The notes: generated from the sequence alone by a model not told the origin. Positions 1-8,752 are shown, counted from the first letter of the stretch. The stretch: DNA of 64,000 nt from an uncultured Acetobacteraceae bacterium (GCA_943912335.1 CALTUD010000003.1:62001-126000), one strand, 5' to 3'. Translations and numbers: made by a program.

Positions 1-21
1 GAGCCGCCGCGCCGTCGATCC

Positions 22-927
22 TCAGTTCGATGCCGGCTGGAGCTGGAACAACGGCGAGTGCGACGCCGCTTCCGCCTCCACCTTGCATTCGCCCGCATCC
101 GGCGCCGTGCCGCCCGCTGCGCGAAGCGCGGCCAGTTCGGTGCGTGCCTTGTCGAGATCGGCCCGGAATGCCGCGCTGCCGTTCAGCGCCGCCACTAGCG
201 AACTCGCCTCGATGAACCCGGCCTGCACGTCGCTCACCCAATGCACGCCGCATATGATCCGGCTTTCCGCCAGGGTGCGGCCGCGTTGCAGGATCGCCGC
301 CGCGCGGTCCGGCGCCAGTTCGGCCAGGATCAGTGCGGTGCCGTAGAGCAGGGTGGTGTGGCCCGACGGATAGGACGGGCTTTCCGACAGGCCGGCGGAA
401 CGCGCCACGCAGATCGGCTTGTCGTTGCCGATGAAGGGCCGCTTGCGCCCCCAATGCTGCTTGGTCCGGTCGATCTCGGGCGCCATGTCGGCCCCGGCAT
501 GGGCCAGCAGGCGCGTCAGCGCCGGAGCCTTCGTGGCATCGACGTCCACACCCAGGGCGCAGGAGAAATCGGCCAGGATATGCTTGCCGGACAGGTCGGC
601 ATCGCGCGTGGCCAGCGCCCAGCGCGGCGTGCCTTCCAGCGCACGGGTCCGTTCGAACGTGTCGGTGTCCACCGCCTGTTCCGGCGAGCCGGGCAAGGGT
701 GGCGGCGGCAGGATGGACACGGTGTCGGGAAGAGAAGCGCCGTTCAGGTAGGTGCCCGGCGGCAGGCGCTCGGCATGTTTGTGCCCGGTGGCGGGCGAGG
801 GCAGAGGCGCGGTGGTGCCGGCCGCCGCGATGCTCGGATCGGCCGGCACGACGGGCGCGCCGCTTTGTTGCGCGCTGGCCAGGGAGGGGCACAGCACGAG
901 ACTGCTCAACACGGCGGCAAGGGCCAT
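22..927 (-). CDS. Class A (PAP2-type) non-specific acid phosphatase, secreted
   Basis: 301 aa, predicted to hydrolyse phosphomonoesters in the periplasm. The N-terminus is a signal peptide (MALAAVLSSLVLC followed by an ASA-type cleavage site near residue 20). The full PAP2 signature is present: K-x6-RP (KQHWGRKRP), PSGH in YPSGHTT, and SR-x5-H-x3-D in ESRIICGVHWVSD. All catalytic positions of the PhoC/PhoN family are therefore intact. The open frame extends 140 codons upstream, but that part antiparallels nothing family-like and overlaps the next gene, so the start before the signal peptide is preferred. It lies 44 bp downstream of an alpha/beta hydrolase on the same strand. The substrate is unknown. 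Confidence 0.88.
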   Translation of the reverse strand: MALAAVLSSLVLCPSLASAQQSGAPVVPADPSIAAAGTTAPLPSPATGHKHAERLPPGTYLNGASLPDTVSILPPPPLPGSPEQAVDTDTFERTRALEGTPRWALATRDADLSGKHILADFSCALGVDVDATKAPALTRLLAHAGADMAPEIDRTKQHWGRKRPFIGNDKPICVARSAGLSESPSYPSGHTTLLYGTALILAELAPDRAAAILQRGRTLAESRIICGVHWVSDVQAGFIEASSLVAALNGSAAFRADLDKARTELAALRAAGGTAPDAGECKVEAEAASHSPLFQLQPASN

Positions 928-971
928 CTTCTGCACGGCGATCGCTTTCGTATGGATGGTGGAAACCGAAA

Positions 972-1841
972 CTAGGCCGGGTCCGTCGGTTCTGGAGTGA
1001 AGAAGGTGCGAAACCGTTCCGCCAGCTCCCAGGCCGCCTCCTCCGGGACGAAATGGCCGCTTTCGATGCTGTCGCCCTCGATGGGGCCGGAAATATCCCG
1101 GCGCCACAGAACACGCGGATCGTACCACCCGCCGATACGGCCGCGCGTGCCCCAGACCAGCAATGTCGGGCAGGAGACCGAAGCGGGATCGAGGCGCTGC
1201 GACAGGTCGAGCGTGGGAGCGGGCCCGTCGGCGGCGGCGCCGAAGCCGCGCAACGCCTCGTTCCACGGACCTTCGAGCAGATAGTCCACCACCGCTTCCG
1301 GGTGGAAGATCTCCGGGTTCTCGTCCGGCGCTACCAGCCGGAACCATTCGTCCGGCGCGGTCACGGTCAGCGATTCCGGCTTGGGATGGTGCTGGCCGAA
1401 CCAGCAGCCCGGATAGGTGCCGAGTTCGAACGACAGGTCGCGCCGCCCGGCATGGTCGAGCAGGGGCACGGCTTCCACGATCGCCAGACGGTCCACCCGG
1501 TCCGGCGCGTCCCGGGCGATGCGCGCCGCCACATGCGCGCCGAAATCATGTCCGGCGACCGAGAAGCGGCGATGGCCTAGCCGGCTCATCAGCGCCAGCA
1601 TGTCGTGCGAGAGTTCGGCGATGGTCAGATGCGCCGGCAGATCGGCGCACACCACGGCGAAGCGGTCGGACAAAGCCGGCGCCACCTGATGCCACATCGC
1701 ATGGGTCTGCGGCTGACCGTGCAGCAGCAGCAAAGGCTCGGCCTGCCAGCCGGCCAGACCGCCCGTGCGCAGCCGGTAGCGCGTGCCGGAGAGGGTGATC
1801 TCTTCGTAGGAGAAGCCGGGAAAGAAAGTGCCGACCTGCAT
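972..1841 (-). CDS. Alpha/beta hydrolase, haloacetate-dehalogenase-like but altered pocket
   Basis: 289 aa, cytosolic alpha/beta-hydrolase fold. The oxyanion motif HGQPQTHAMW, the nucleophile elbow GHDFGAH (Asp nucleophile) and the late histidine in SGHFVPEE resemble fluoroacetate/haloacetate dehalogenases and epoxide hydrolases. Two features differ from what is known of dehalogenases. The arginines that follow the nucleophile Asp and bind carboxylate are Phe and His here, and the usual RGYGDS-type loop after ADL is missing, so ADLPAH runs straight into the next helix. A different ester or epoxide substrate is likely. The start is the ATG with GGAGCAA upstream. It diverges from the PLP decarboxylase gene. 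Confidence 0.8.
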   Translation of the reverse strand: MQVGTFFPGFSYEEITLSGTRYRLRTGGLAGWQAEPLLLLHGQPQTHAMWHQVAPALSDRFAVVCADLPAHLTIAELSHDMLALMSRLGHRRFSVAGHDFGAHVAARIARDAPDRVDRLAIVEAVPLLDHAGRRDLSFELGTYPGCWFGQHHPKPESLTVTAPDEWFRLVAPDENPEIFHPEAVVDYLLEGPWNEALRGFGAAADGPAPTLDLSQRLDPASVSCPTLLVWGTRGRIGGWYDPRVLWRRDISGPIEGDSIESGHFVPEEAAWELAERFRTFFTPEPTDPA

Positions 1842-1968
1842 GGGGTGGTTCGGTTGCTCCAGCGTTCCGGGTCCGAATGCCCGAGCCGAATGCTTGCCGC
1901 AATGGGGAGCGAATGGCAAAGCGGCTCCGACCCAGCCGGATCGGCACGCCCAAACCCCGGAGAAGCAG

Positions 1969-3429
1969 ATGTCAGGCCTGGACCCGGCGGATTGGACGGC
2001 GCTGCGCGCACTGGGCCATCGCATGCTGGACGACACGATCGACCGGCTCGCCATGCTGGAAGGCGGTACCGATCGTCCGGTCTGGCAACCGATGCGTGCG
2101 GCCGATCGAGACGCCTTGCGCGAGCCGCTGCCGCGCGGCGCCACCGAGCCCGAGGAGTTGTATCGTCGCTATCTCGAACGGATCGTGCCGTTCGCGCTCG
2201 GCAATACCCATCCGCGCTTCATGGGCTGGGTGCATGGCGGTGGCACCGGTATCGGCGTGCTGGCGGAGATGCTGGCGGCAGGGCTGAACGCCAATCTCGG
2301 CGGCCGCGACCACGCGCCGGTGGAGCTGGAACGCACCGTGATCCGCTGGGCCGCCGAGATGGTCGGCATGCCGTCCGACAGTTCGGGCCTGCTGGTCACG
2401 GGCTCGTCCATGGCCAACATGATCGCCGTTCTCTGCGCGCGCACCGCCGCCGCCGGCCCGTCGGTACGGTCCGCCGGCGTCGCCGGTCGCGGTCTCGTCG
2501 GCTACGCCGGCGCCAGCGCGCATGGTTGCCTGCCGCGCGCTTTCGATATGGCCGGACTCGGCATGGAGGCGCTGCGAATCGTTCCCGTCGATCGCGCGCA
2601 TCGCATGGACGTCGCCGCCCTGGCAGACGCGGTGCGACGCGACCGCGACGCGGGCCTGACCCCCTTCATGGTGGCGGCGACGGCGGGAGCCGTCGATACC
2701 GGCGCGATCGACGATCTCGATGCCGTGGCCGCGTTCTGCGCCGCCGAGAAGCTCTGGTTTCATGTCGATGGCGCGTTCGGCGCGCTGGCCGCTCTGTCGC
2801 CGCGTATCGCACCGCGTCTGCGCGGGATCGAGCGCGCCGACAGCCTGGCCTTCGATTTCCATAAATGGGCGCAGGCGCCGTACGACGCCGGCTGCGTGCT
2901 GGTGCGCGATCCGGCGCTGCAAGCGTCGAGCTTCGCGCAAACCCTGGCTTATTTGTCCCGCGAGGATCGCGGCGTGGCCGGAAACGCGCCCTGGCCGTGC
3001 GATCTCGGCCCGGACCTGTCGCGGGGTTTCCGGGCGCTGAAGGTGTGGATGACGCTGGGCATGTTCGGCGCCGACCGCATGGGCGAGATGGTCGAGTCCT
3101 GCTGCGACGTGGCCGCCCATCTGGCCCGGCGCGTGGAACAGGAGCCGGCGCTGGAATTGCTGGCTCCCGTCACGCTCAACATCGTCTGCTTCCGCGTTTC
3201 CGAGGCCGGCGCCCCCGGCATCGATCTCGACCGGCTGAACAGCGAATTGGTGAAGGATCTGCACGAAAGCGGCATCGCCGTGCCGTCCACCACCACCATC
3301 GACGGCAAGCGCGCCATACGCGCTGCCATCGTCAATCACCGCACGGTGCCGGAAGATGCGGACATCATGCTCGATGGGCTGCTCGGCCTGTTGCGACGTC
3401 GCCTCGAGATGGAACGCGCTGGATCCTGA
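1969..3429 (+). CDS. PLP-dependent group II amino acid decarboxylase
   Basis: 486 aa, full length for the aromatic-L-amino-acid/glutamate decarboxylase family. It should remove CO2 from an amino acid to give an amine in the cytosol. VDGAFG carries the Asp that contacts the PLP pyridine nitrogen, and AFDFHKWAQ carries the Schiff-base lysine. N-terminal helix (GHRMLDDTIDRLAML) and HPRFMGW match the group II fold. The start ATG has GGAGAAGCAG directly upstream; the frame is open 47 codons further but that part overlaps the divergent hydrolase promoter. The substrate cannot be told from sequence. A strong hairpin follows the stop. Confidence 0.85.
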   Translation: MSGLDPADWTALRALGHRMLDDTIDRLAMLEGGTDRPVWQPMRAADRDALREPLPRGATEPEELYRRYLERIVPFALGNTHPRFMGWVHGGGTGIGVLAEMLAAGLNANLGGRDHAPVELERTVIRWAAEMVGMPSDSSGLLVTGSSMANMIAVLCARTAAAGPSVRSAGVAGRGLVGYAGASAHGCLPRAFDMAGLGMEALRIVPVDRAHRMDVAALADAVRRDRDAGLTPFMVAATAGAVDTGAIDDLDAVAAFCAAEKLWFHVDGAFGALAALSPRIAPRLRGIERADSLAFDFHKWAQAPYDAGCVLVRDPALQASSFAQTLAYLSREDRGVAGNAPWPCDLGPDLSRGFRALKVWMTLGMFGADRMGEMVESCCDVAAHLARRVEQEPALELLAPVTLNIVCFRVSEAGAPGIDLDRLNSELVKDLHESGIAVPSTTTIDGKRAIRAAIVNHRTVPEDADIMLDGLLGLLRRRLEMERAGS

Positions 3430-3462
3430 AGGGGGGCATTCGCAAAGACGAAAGCGGGAAGA

Positions 3463-3500
3463 GTCTTCTTTTTCTGAAGAAAAAGAAGCAAAAAGACTTC
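3463..3500. terminator. Bidirectional A/T-rich hairpin terminator
   Basis: An inverted repeat with arms CTTCTTTTTCT (3465-3475) and AGAAAAAGAAG (3478-3488), extended by outer GTCTT/AAGAC-type pairing. Runs of T and A on either strand fit Rho-independent termination. It sits between the convergent decarboxylase and lipoprotein genes. Its A/T richness stands out from the surrounding DNA. I associate near-identical elements with many 3' ends in acetic acid bacteria, from memory and not checked. Confidence 0.8.
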
Positions 3501-3568
3501 TGTCCGTTGAGTTCTGAATGCTGGAAAGGCCGTCGACGCACTCGTCGTCCGTTCAGCCTGGGCCAGAT

Positions 3569-4546
3569 TCATTCCCCGACCGACACATGCGCCACACGCG
3601 TCCGGTCGAAATGCAGCGCGGTGGGCGTCGTCGCCTTGTCGACCGTGGGGCGGAACGAAAAGCGGCCATTCTGGAAGTCGAAGACCGACACACCGAAAGC
3701 GAAGAAGTTCAAGCCGATCATCGTGACTTTCGCCTTCCGTTCGACGTCGAACGGCATGTTCCGTACTTCGATGTCGCCGATGTCGAAGCGCTTCACGATG
3801 TGACGCCGCCCCAGCGCGGCATCGCCGAAGACCGTGACGACCGAGGGATCGTTCGCAAGCATAGCGTCGCTGATCCCGATCTGGCGCGCCACAGAAAGAG
3901 GCATGACGCTGATCGGCAGATCGGGATCCAGCACGGCGCTCACCGGTATGCCCTCGATCTCGACCGGTACGGCCAGCACCTCGCTTCCCATCGGGACGCC
4001 CGGCGCATTCGGGTCGGGTCGCGCGTCCGGACAAGGCGTGGCGACGCTCAAACGCCGCCCGGGCAGATCGAGGGAGATGACGGCATTGGCGGGCAAGGCG
4101 CCGCGCCCGACGATGCCCACGAGCGGACGTCCATCGACCCTTGCATCGGTCGGATCGAGCTGGCGAAAGGCCCGGCGGTCGGTGATCGGAAGATCGCCGA
4201 TCCTCACCCCTCTGAGGAACGACCGATCGACGTCGACGATCTCCCCGTCCTGCGCCGCGAGCCCGGTGCGTCGGTAGCGCGGGAATTGCACATAACCGTT
4301 ATCGCGCAACACGGTCGGGCCGAATCCCGGCGAGAAGAAGATCGCCGCGTCGTCGCCCGCCACGGTGATCGGCAGAATCGGACTGTCACCCGATCCCCCG
4401 AGCAGGGAGATGGTCGTTCTGGCCGGAACGCAGGCGGTCGGCATCCGAACGGCCGCGACAGGTCTCTCTGGATCGGTACAGGCAGAAAGCCCGAAAGACG
4501 TTGTCACAACCAGAATGAACCGAAAGAAAGCCGACGCCGTGGTCAT
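3569..4546 (-). CDS. Lipoprotein with two degenerate retropepsin-like lobes
   Basis: 325 aa. The signal peptide ends in a lipobox (FGLSAC, Cys about residue 22), so it is probably membrane-anchored in the periplasm. The body has two halves that resemble retroviral-type aspartyl protease lobes: one around residues 65-90 (AAIFFSPGFGPTVL) and one around 205-230 (AVLDPDLPISVMPLSVARQIGI, read in parts). Known active lobes have D-T/S-G at these points; here they read SPG and DPD. Proteolysis is therefore doubtful, and a binding or structural role is possible. The gene converges on the decarboxylase and shares its terminator. No functional partner is evident nearby. Confidence 0.72.
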   Translation of the reverse strand: MTTASAFFRFILVVTTSFGLSACTDPERPVAAVRMPTACVPARTTISLLGGSGDSPILPITVAGDDAAIFFSPGFGPTVLRDNGYVQFPRYRRTGLAAQDGEIVDVDRSFLRGVRIGDLPITDRRAFRQLDPTDARVDGRPLVGIVGRGALPANAVISLDLPGRRLSVATPCPDARPDPNAPGVPMGSEVLAVPVEIEGIPVSAVLDPDLPISVMPLSVARQIGISDAMLANDPSVVTVFGDAALGRRHIVKRFDIGDIEVRNMPFDVERKAKVTMIGLNFFAFGVSVFDFQNGRFSFRPTVDKATTPTALHFDRTRVAHVSVGE

Positions 4547-4780
4547 TCGTTCGGGTCTACCTCACCGAGAGACGTGAAGCGTTACAACAAATCGTCGTGG
4601 AATTCATCTCGCCGCGCGGGCGGCGCGAGCGCGGTTCAGACTGGAAGTTCAGGAAAAGTCGCCGTGCGACGCTCCGAACGCCTGCTCGACTGGCCGGGGA
4701 GCGCAACATGAGCGGGTGAAGGGACGACGGTATCGAGCACGCCGTCTGGACAGTACACTATAACGTTCCATAATGGCGTC

Positions 4781-5179
4781 ATGCTGACGCTCATTCTCCC
4801 GAACGGCAACGATGCGACCATCCGCCGGCAGATGTGGCGACGTCATGCCGGCGACGATTGGGATGCGTTTGACTCCCTGCCACCCGGAATTCGGCGGCGA
4901 ATCACGGAACATGCCTATGACGCCTGGGCGGTCAACACCTTGGCCCTGTGGCGCCGCTTCCGCCGCACCTACGGCACGGAGGCGCGGGCCGAGCGGGCCA
5001 TGCTGCGCTACATCGACCATTGCGAGCGGCTCGAACGGCGCGCCTTTTCCGCCGCATGGAGGGCCCGCTGGGGCACGTGCTTTCCGCACGACGCGGCCGG
5101 CGTGCCTGTGCTGCGTTCTCCCGCCGCGACGGCCCCAACCATCGAGAATCGTCCGAGCGCGGCGGGCACGGCATGCTGA
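4781..5179 (+). CDS. Hypothetical protein, helical, Arg/Trp-rich
   Basis: 132 aa, not recognised. Codon use shows the G/C third-position bias of neighbouring genes, which supports it being real. The middle (about residues 35-95) is predicted helical and rich in Arg, Trp and Tyr, for example LPPGIRRRITEHAYDAW and LWRRFRRTYGTEARAERAM. There is no signal peptide, membrane segment or known motif. The ATG at 4781 has no good ribosome site; a start at the Met about residue 18 is an alternative. The preceding 234 bp (4547-4780) hold no gene I can support. An antisense open frame over the same DNA lacks codon bias and is taken as a shadow. Confidence 0.5.
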   Translation: MLTLILPNGNDATIRRQMWRRHAGDDWDAFDSLPPGIRRRITEHAYDAWAVNTLALWRRFRRTYGTEARAERAMLRYIDHCERLERRAFSAAWRARWGTCFPHDAAGVPVLRSPAATAPTIENRPSAAGTAC

Positions 5180-5435
5180 CGCAAACGACACCTGCCCGGA
5201 TCCTCGCGGCCGGGAGGCAAGACGGGAATGACGCAAGGCGCCGTTTCCGCTGGACCAGTCGCTCTTGTCCGTGTTTTGGTGCGATACGGCTGCCTCCGGA
5301 ACCGCCACCGATTCGGGTGCGGCCCGTCCGGCCTCGACGGCCGGCCTGGATCGCGGGCGAGGACACTCACCTGAAGTTCATTCTGGTTCGATTACGGTAT
5401 CGGCTAGAAGCCGGTGCGGGTTTGGGGTTTTCGCG

Positions 5436-5732
5436 ATGGTCGCCACCACGCTGTTGCTGACATTGGTTTCGCTGGGAACGGCGCCTGTGCACCAGGACCG
5501 TACGCCCGTCGCCCTGTCGCGTCCCGCCAGCACGGTCGCGCATCTCGCGGTGCCGACCGGAATCGCGGTGCCGATGCAGCGCGCCGTGGCCCTGGCCGTG
5601 TCCGATCTGTTCAAAAGCCCGGTCCAGACGGACATGACCCCCGCCGTGGCGGAGGAACGTCTCCCGGATCGGCGTGCCAGAAGCGAAACCGGCGTGACCG
5701 ACCCCGCCTACCGGCCGTCCGGCAGCCTCTGA
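5436..5732 (+). CDS. Small putative secreted protein
   Basis: 98 aa, not recognised. It starts with a hydrophobic stretch (MVATTLLLTLVSLGTAPVH) that could be a signal peptide or anchor, followed by a Pro/Val/Ala-rich region with no cysteines and no known motif. Third codon positions are G/C-biased. The frame is open 57 codons upstream without resembling coding sequence, so the ATG before the hydrophobic stretch is preferred; no clear Shine-Dalgarno is visible. It lies 256 bp after the previous small gene, and that gap holds nothing I recognise. The call is tentative. Confidence 0.35.
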   Translation: MVATTLLLTLVSLGTAPVHQDRTPVALSRPASTVAHLAVPTGIAVPMQRAVALAVSDLFKSPVQTDMTPAVAEERLPDRRARSETGVTDPAYRPSGSL

Positions 5733-5799
5733 GGCGATCTCCTGTAGGCTCCTGCCTGAGCACGCGCCGGCTTGCTGCGTCAGCACCAGGCCGGGCTGT

Positions 5800-7197
5800 T
5801 CAGACGCCCGTCGGATCGCGATGGCGCAGGCGGTTGAAGCTGACCATCGCCGCCGTGAGCGCGGTCGCCGATGCAAACAGCAGGCAAAGCCGGTTCGCCC
5901 GCACCCCCATCAGCGCGAACACGGATGCCACCAGCATCGCGCCGACCGTTTGCCCCAGGAGCCGCGCTACCGAGATCATGCCGCTGGCGCTGCCGGCGCG
6001 CGAGGCCGGTGCGCCCAGAAGCATGGCGCGGTTGTTGGGCGGCTGGAAAATTCCGAATCCGGCCCCCGCCAGGGCGATCCGCCAGGCGATGTTGGCGTCC
6101 CCGGGCGCCACGGGAAGCAGAAACAGCAGCAGAAACCCCGTCGCCGTCAGGCACAGCCCGATCCCGGACAGAACCGCCGCCGGATGACGATCCGCGAGCC
6201 GTCCCACGAACGGCGATACGGCGACGATCGCCAGCGGCCATGGCGTGATCAGCAGCCCGGTGGCGACGGCGCTGCGATGCAACGTTCCCATTAGGGTGAA
6301 CGGCATCGAGATGATGAAGAAGTTCGAGGCCACGAAGCCCAGAAACCCGGTCAGCACGGCGGCACGGAAGCCACGTAGCGCGAACAGATCCAGCGGCAGC
6401 ATCGGATCGGACTGGCCGCGCTGCCGACGCACCAGCGCATACAAGCAAAAACAGCCGATCGCGATCAGCATCACGGAGGCGCCAAGACCGTCGGCATGCG
6501 ACAGCCGGTCGAATCCGACGATCAGCGACCCGAACGACCCTGCGGTCAAAACCGCCGACCAGGCGTCGAACGAGGCCGGTTTCGCCGGAATGCGCGGCAG
6601 CGCCAGCAGCGACACCAGCAGCGCCACTCCGCCCAAAGGAAGGTTGATCAGGAACAGCCAGGGCCAGTGCGCCACCGACAGCACGGCGGAGGCGATGGTC
6701 GGCCCCAGCGCCACGCCTGCCGCGATCACCAGACCGTTCAGCGCGATGCCGCGCCCGATGACCGCGCGCGGATAGATATGCCGCACCAGATTGGCGTTCA
6801 CGCTCATGATGCAGGCGCCGCCGAATCCTTGCAGTGCCCGGGACAGCGAGAGCTGCATCAGCGTGGTCGAACCGGCGCAGAGCAGGGACGCCACCACGAA
6901 CAGGATCATGCCGATCCGGCACATGCGCGCCGGCCCGATCCGGTCGCCCAGGGTCGCCAGCGGCAACAGGGACACCACGGACGCCATCTGATAAGCGTTG
7001 ATGACCCATATGGACTCTGAGGCGCTGGCACGAATGTCGCGCGCGATGGTCGGCAGCGCCACGTTGGCGATGGCGTAGTCCAGCACCGACAGCAGAACCG
7101 ACAGCGCCACCGCCAGCATGGCGAGATTGCGAGCCGCACCGTGCAGCCCGTCATGCGGCGCGCTTTCCGGATCGGCGATGCGCATGGACGTGTTCAT
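5800..7197 (-). CDS. MFS drug efflux transporter, DHA2 (EmrB/QacA-like, 14 TM)
   Basis: 465 aa inner-membrane protein with about 14 hydrophobic segments, typical of proton-driven multidrug exporters. Motif A-like sequence LGDRIGPARMCRIG lies between TM2 and TM3, and motif C-like sequence around ALGPTIASAV in TM5. Its start codon shares one base with the stop of the upstream short-chain dehydrogenase (TGATG), so the two are probably translationally coupled. No periplasmic adaptor or outer-membrane partner gene is adjacent. The substrate is unknown. Confidence 0.88.
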   Translation of the reverse strand: MNTSMRIADPESAPHDGLHGAARNLAMLAVALSVLLSVLDYAIANVALPTIARDIRASASESIWVINAYQMASVVSLLPLATLGDRIGPARMCRIGMILFVVASLLCAGSTTLMQLSLSRALQGFGGACIMSVNANLVRHIYPRAVIGRGIALNGLVIAAGVALGPTIASAVLSVAHWPWLFLINLPLGGVALLVSLLALPRIPAKPASFDAWSAVLTAGSFGSLIVGFDRLSHADGLGASVMLIAIGCFCLYALVRRQRGQSDPMLPLDLFALRGFRAAVLTGFLGFVASNFFIISMPFTLMGTLHRSAVATGLLITPWPLAIVAVSPFVGRLADRHPAAVLSGIGLCLTATGFLLLFLLPVAPGDANIAWRIALAGAGFGIFQPPNNRAMLLGAPASRAGSASGMISVARLLGQTVGAMLVASVFALMGVRANRLCLLFASATALTAAMVSFNRLRHRDPTGV

Positions 7198-8126
7198 CAG
7201 CGGCGAAGCGACGCGAAGTCCACCCCGGTCAGCGCTTCGGAGACCTGCCATAGACGGTCCTGCACGGCACGATCGCGTGCATGCTTCGAGATCCGTGCCG
7301 GCGCCGGCCAGCCGCGGATCTCCCCCAGACCGTCCGGCCCGACATAATCGCCGCCACGAACATCCGGCATCGTCGCGGCATACAGGCCGGGCAGGGCGCC
7401 GCGCGCCGGGTCGAAGCCCAACCAGCGCGACACGGGGTTGGTCGGGCTGACGCGCAGACCGATCCGGCCTGCGCCGTCGAAGAAATTGGTGAGCGAAATC
7501 CCCGGATGCGCCGCCACGCTGATCAGCGCCGACCCCGCCTCGCGTGCGCGCCGGTCCAGCGTCAGCGCGAACATCAGATTGGCCAGCTTGGACTGCGCGT
7601 AGTTGCTTGTCCGCCCGTAATGCCGTTCGCCCTGGAGATCGTCGAAATCGATCCGCCCGCGCCGGTGCGCGACGCTGCTGATCGTCACCACGCGCGGCGC
7701 CTTTGTTCTCAGCAGCGCCGGCAGCAGCCGCCCGGTCAGGGCGAAATGACCGAGATGGTTGGTGCCGAACTGGGTCTCGAACCCGTCCCGCGTTTCCTCC
7801 CTGCGCGACAGCAGCCCGAGCCCGGCATTGTTCAACAGAAGGTCGACCGCGCGACCGGACTCCACGATCCGCGCGGCGAAAGCGCGAACGCTCGCCAGAT
7901 CGGCCATGTCCAACGGCTCGATCTCCACCTGCGCGGGAGGATGCCGTGCCAGGATCGCGGCCCGTGTGCGCGCGCCCTTGCCGGTGTCCCGCACCGCCAG
8001 GATCACGGCGGCGCCGTGTCCGGCCAGCGCCGTCGCCGCTTCCGCGCCGATCCCGCTGGTGGCCCCGGTGACGATGGCGATGCACCCCGACAGGTCCGGC
8101 ATGTCGTCGACGGTCCAATGCGTCAT
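7197..8126 (-). CDS. Short-chain dehydrogenase/reductase (retinol-dehydrogenase-like)
   Basis: 309 aa NAD(P)-dependent oxidoreductase of the classical SDR fold. The cofactor motif TGATSGIG, the NNAG motif in LLLNNAGLG, the catalytic Ser in ISSVAHR and the YxxxK pair (YAQSK) are all present. Its length and the S-x-L-A-N-L pattern after the lysine match the retinol dehydrogenase/WW-oxidoreductase-like group. The ATG at 8126 has AGGGG upstream and is preferred over an ATG ten codons earlier. It is coupled to the MFS gene downstream. Expression of an oxidoreductase with an exporter suggests handling of a small organic compound, but the substrate is not evident. Confidence 0.88.
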   Translation of the reverse strand: MTHWTVDDMPDLSGCIAIVTGATSGIGAEAATALAGHGAAVILAVRDTGKGARTRAAILARHPPAQVEIEPLDMADLASVRAFAARIVESGRAVDLLLNNAGLGLLSRREETRDGFETQFGTNHLGHFALTGRLLPALLRTKAPRVVTISSVAHRRGRIDFDDLQGERHYGRTSNYAQSKLANLMFALTLDRRAREAGSALISVAAHPGISLTNFFDGAGRIGLRVSPTNPVSRWLGFDPARGALPGLYAATMPDVRGGDYVGPDGLGEIRGWPAPARISKHARDRAVQDRLWQVSEALTGVDFASLRR

Positions 8127-8413
8127 GTCGGCCCCTGTTGTGACACGTCCGCTCATCCTAGCCAGAGCGCCGGTCCGTGCATACGAGCAGCGGGCGCAGG
8201 GCAGGGGGCGGCGCCGGCCGTCTTTCCGAAGACCGCGCGCTGTGGGGCGACGTCTGGAACGATCTTCCTGGCGCCGGATCGCTGTCGTGGCGCCATTCGA
8301 CGCCGCATCGGCGGATGTGGTCCAATGGCGGTCTCGTATCGGTGCCCGCGCGGAAGATCGCGCGGGCCCGTTGCGCTTGGAACAACGCCCGGCAGCGGGC
8401 TCTGGAGACGATC

Positions 8414-8719
8414 ATGGCGGCGGATGACGAGGACTACGTGTACGATGAGGCGACCGGCGAATGGCGCCCCGCCAGCGAAGTGGCTGCTGCCGCCGCGCCG
8501 GCTGCGGTCGACGTGCGCGACGCCGCGGGCAACGTGCTGGCCGATGGCGATTCCGTCAGCCTGATCAAGGATCTGAAGGTCAAAGGCGCCAACCAGACCC
8601 TGAAGCAGGGCACCGTGATCCGCTCGATCCGTCTCACCGACAACCCGGAAGAGATCGACTGCCGCCACGACACCATCAAGGGGCTGGTGCTGCGGACGGA
8701 GTTCGTCCGCAAGCGTTGA
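8414..8719 (+). CDS. phnA: PhnA-domain protein
   Basis: 101 aa. Residues about 35-101 carry the conserved PhnA domain (VLADGDSVSLIKDLKVKG, then IRLTDNPEEIDC and KSEF-like LRTEFVRKR). The E. coli protein has an N-terminal Cys4 zinc ribbon; here that part is replaced by a short acidic segment (MAADDEDYVYDEATGEW) with no cysteines. The name refers to phosphonate use, but family function is not settled. The gene converges on kup with 12 bp between the stops. It starts after a 257-bp gap (8157-8413) in which I see no other gene. Confidence 0.85.
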   Translation: MAADDEDYVYDEATGEWRPASEVAAAAAPAAVDVRDAAGNVLADGDSVSLIKDLKVKGANQTLKQGTVIRSIRLTDNPEEIDCRHDTIKGLVLRTEFVRKR

Positions 8720-8726
8720 GCCGGCC

Positions 8727-8752
8727 GGCCGTCAGAGTTCCACCTGACGGCC
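8727..8752. terminator. Hairpin between convergent phnA and kup
   Basis: Perfect 9-bp arms GGCCGTCAG (8727-8735) and CTGACGGCC (8744-8752) with an 8-nt loop. It overlaps the last codons of kup and follows the phnA stop. There is no T-run on either side, so intrinsic termination is plausible rather than shown. Confidence 0.5.

Noticed and set aside
4649..5308. 219-codon minus-strand frame over the small unknown gene
   Set aside because: Low-complexity Arg/Gly/Ala composition; the plus-strand frame has the G/C third-position bias.
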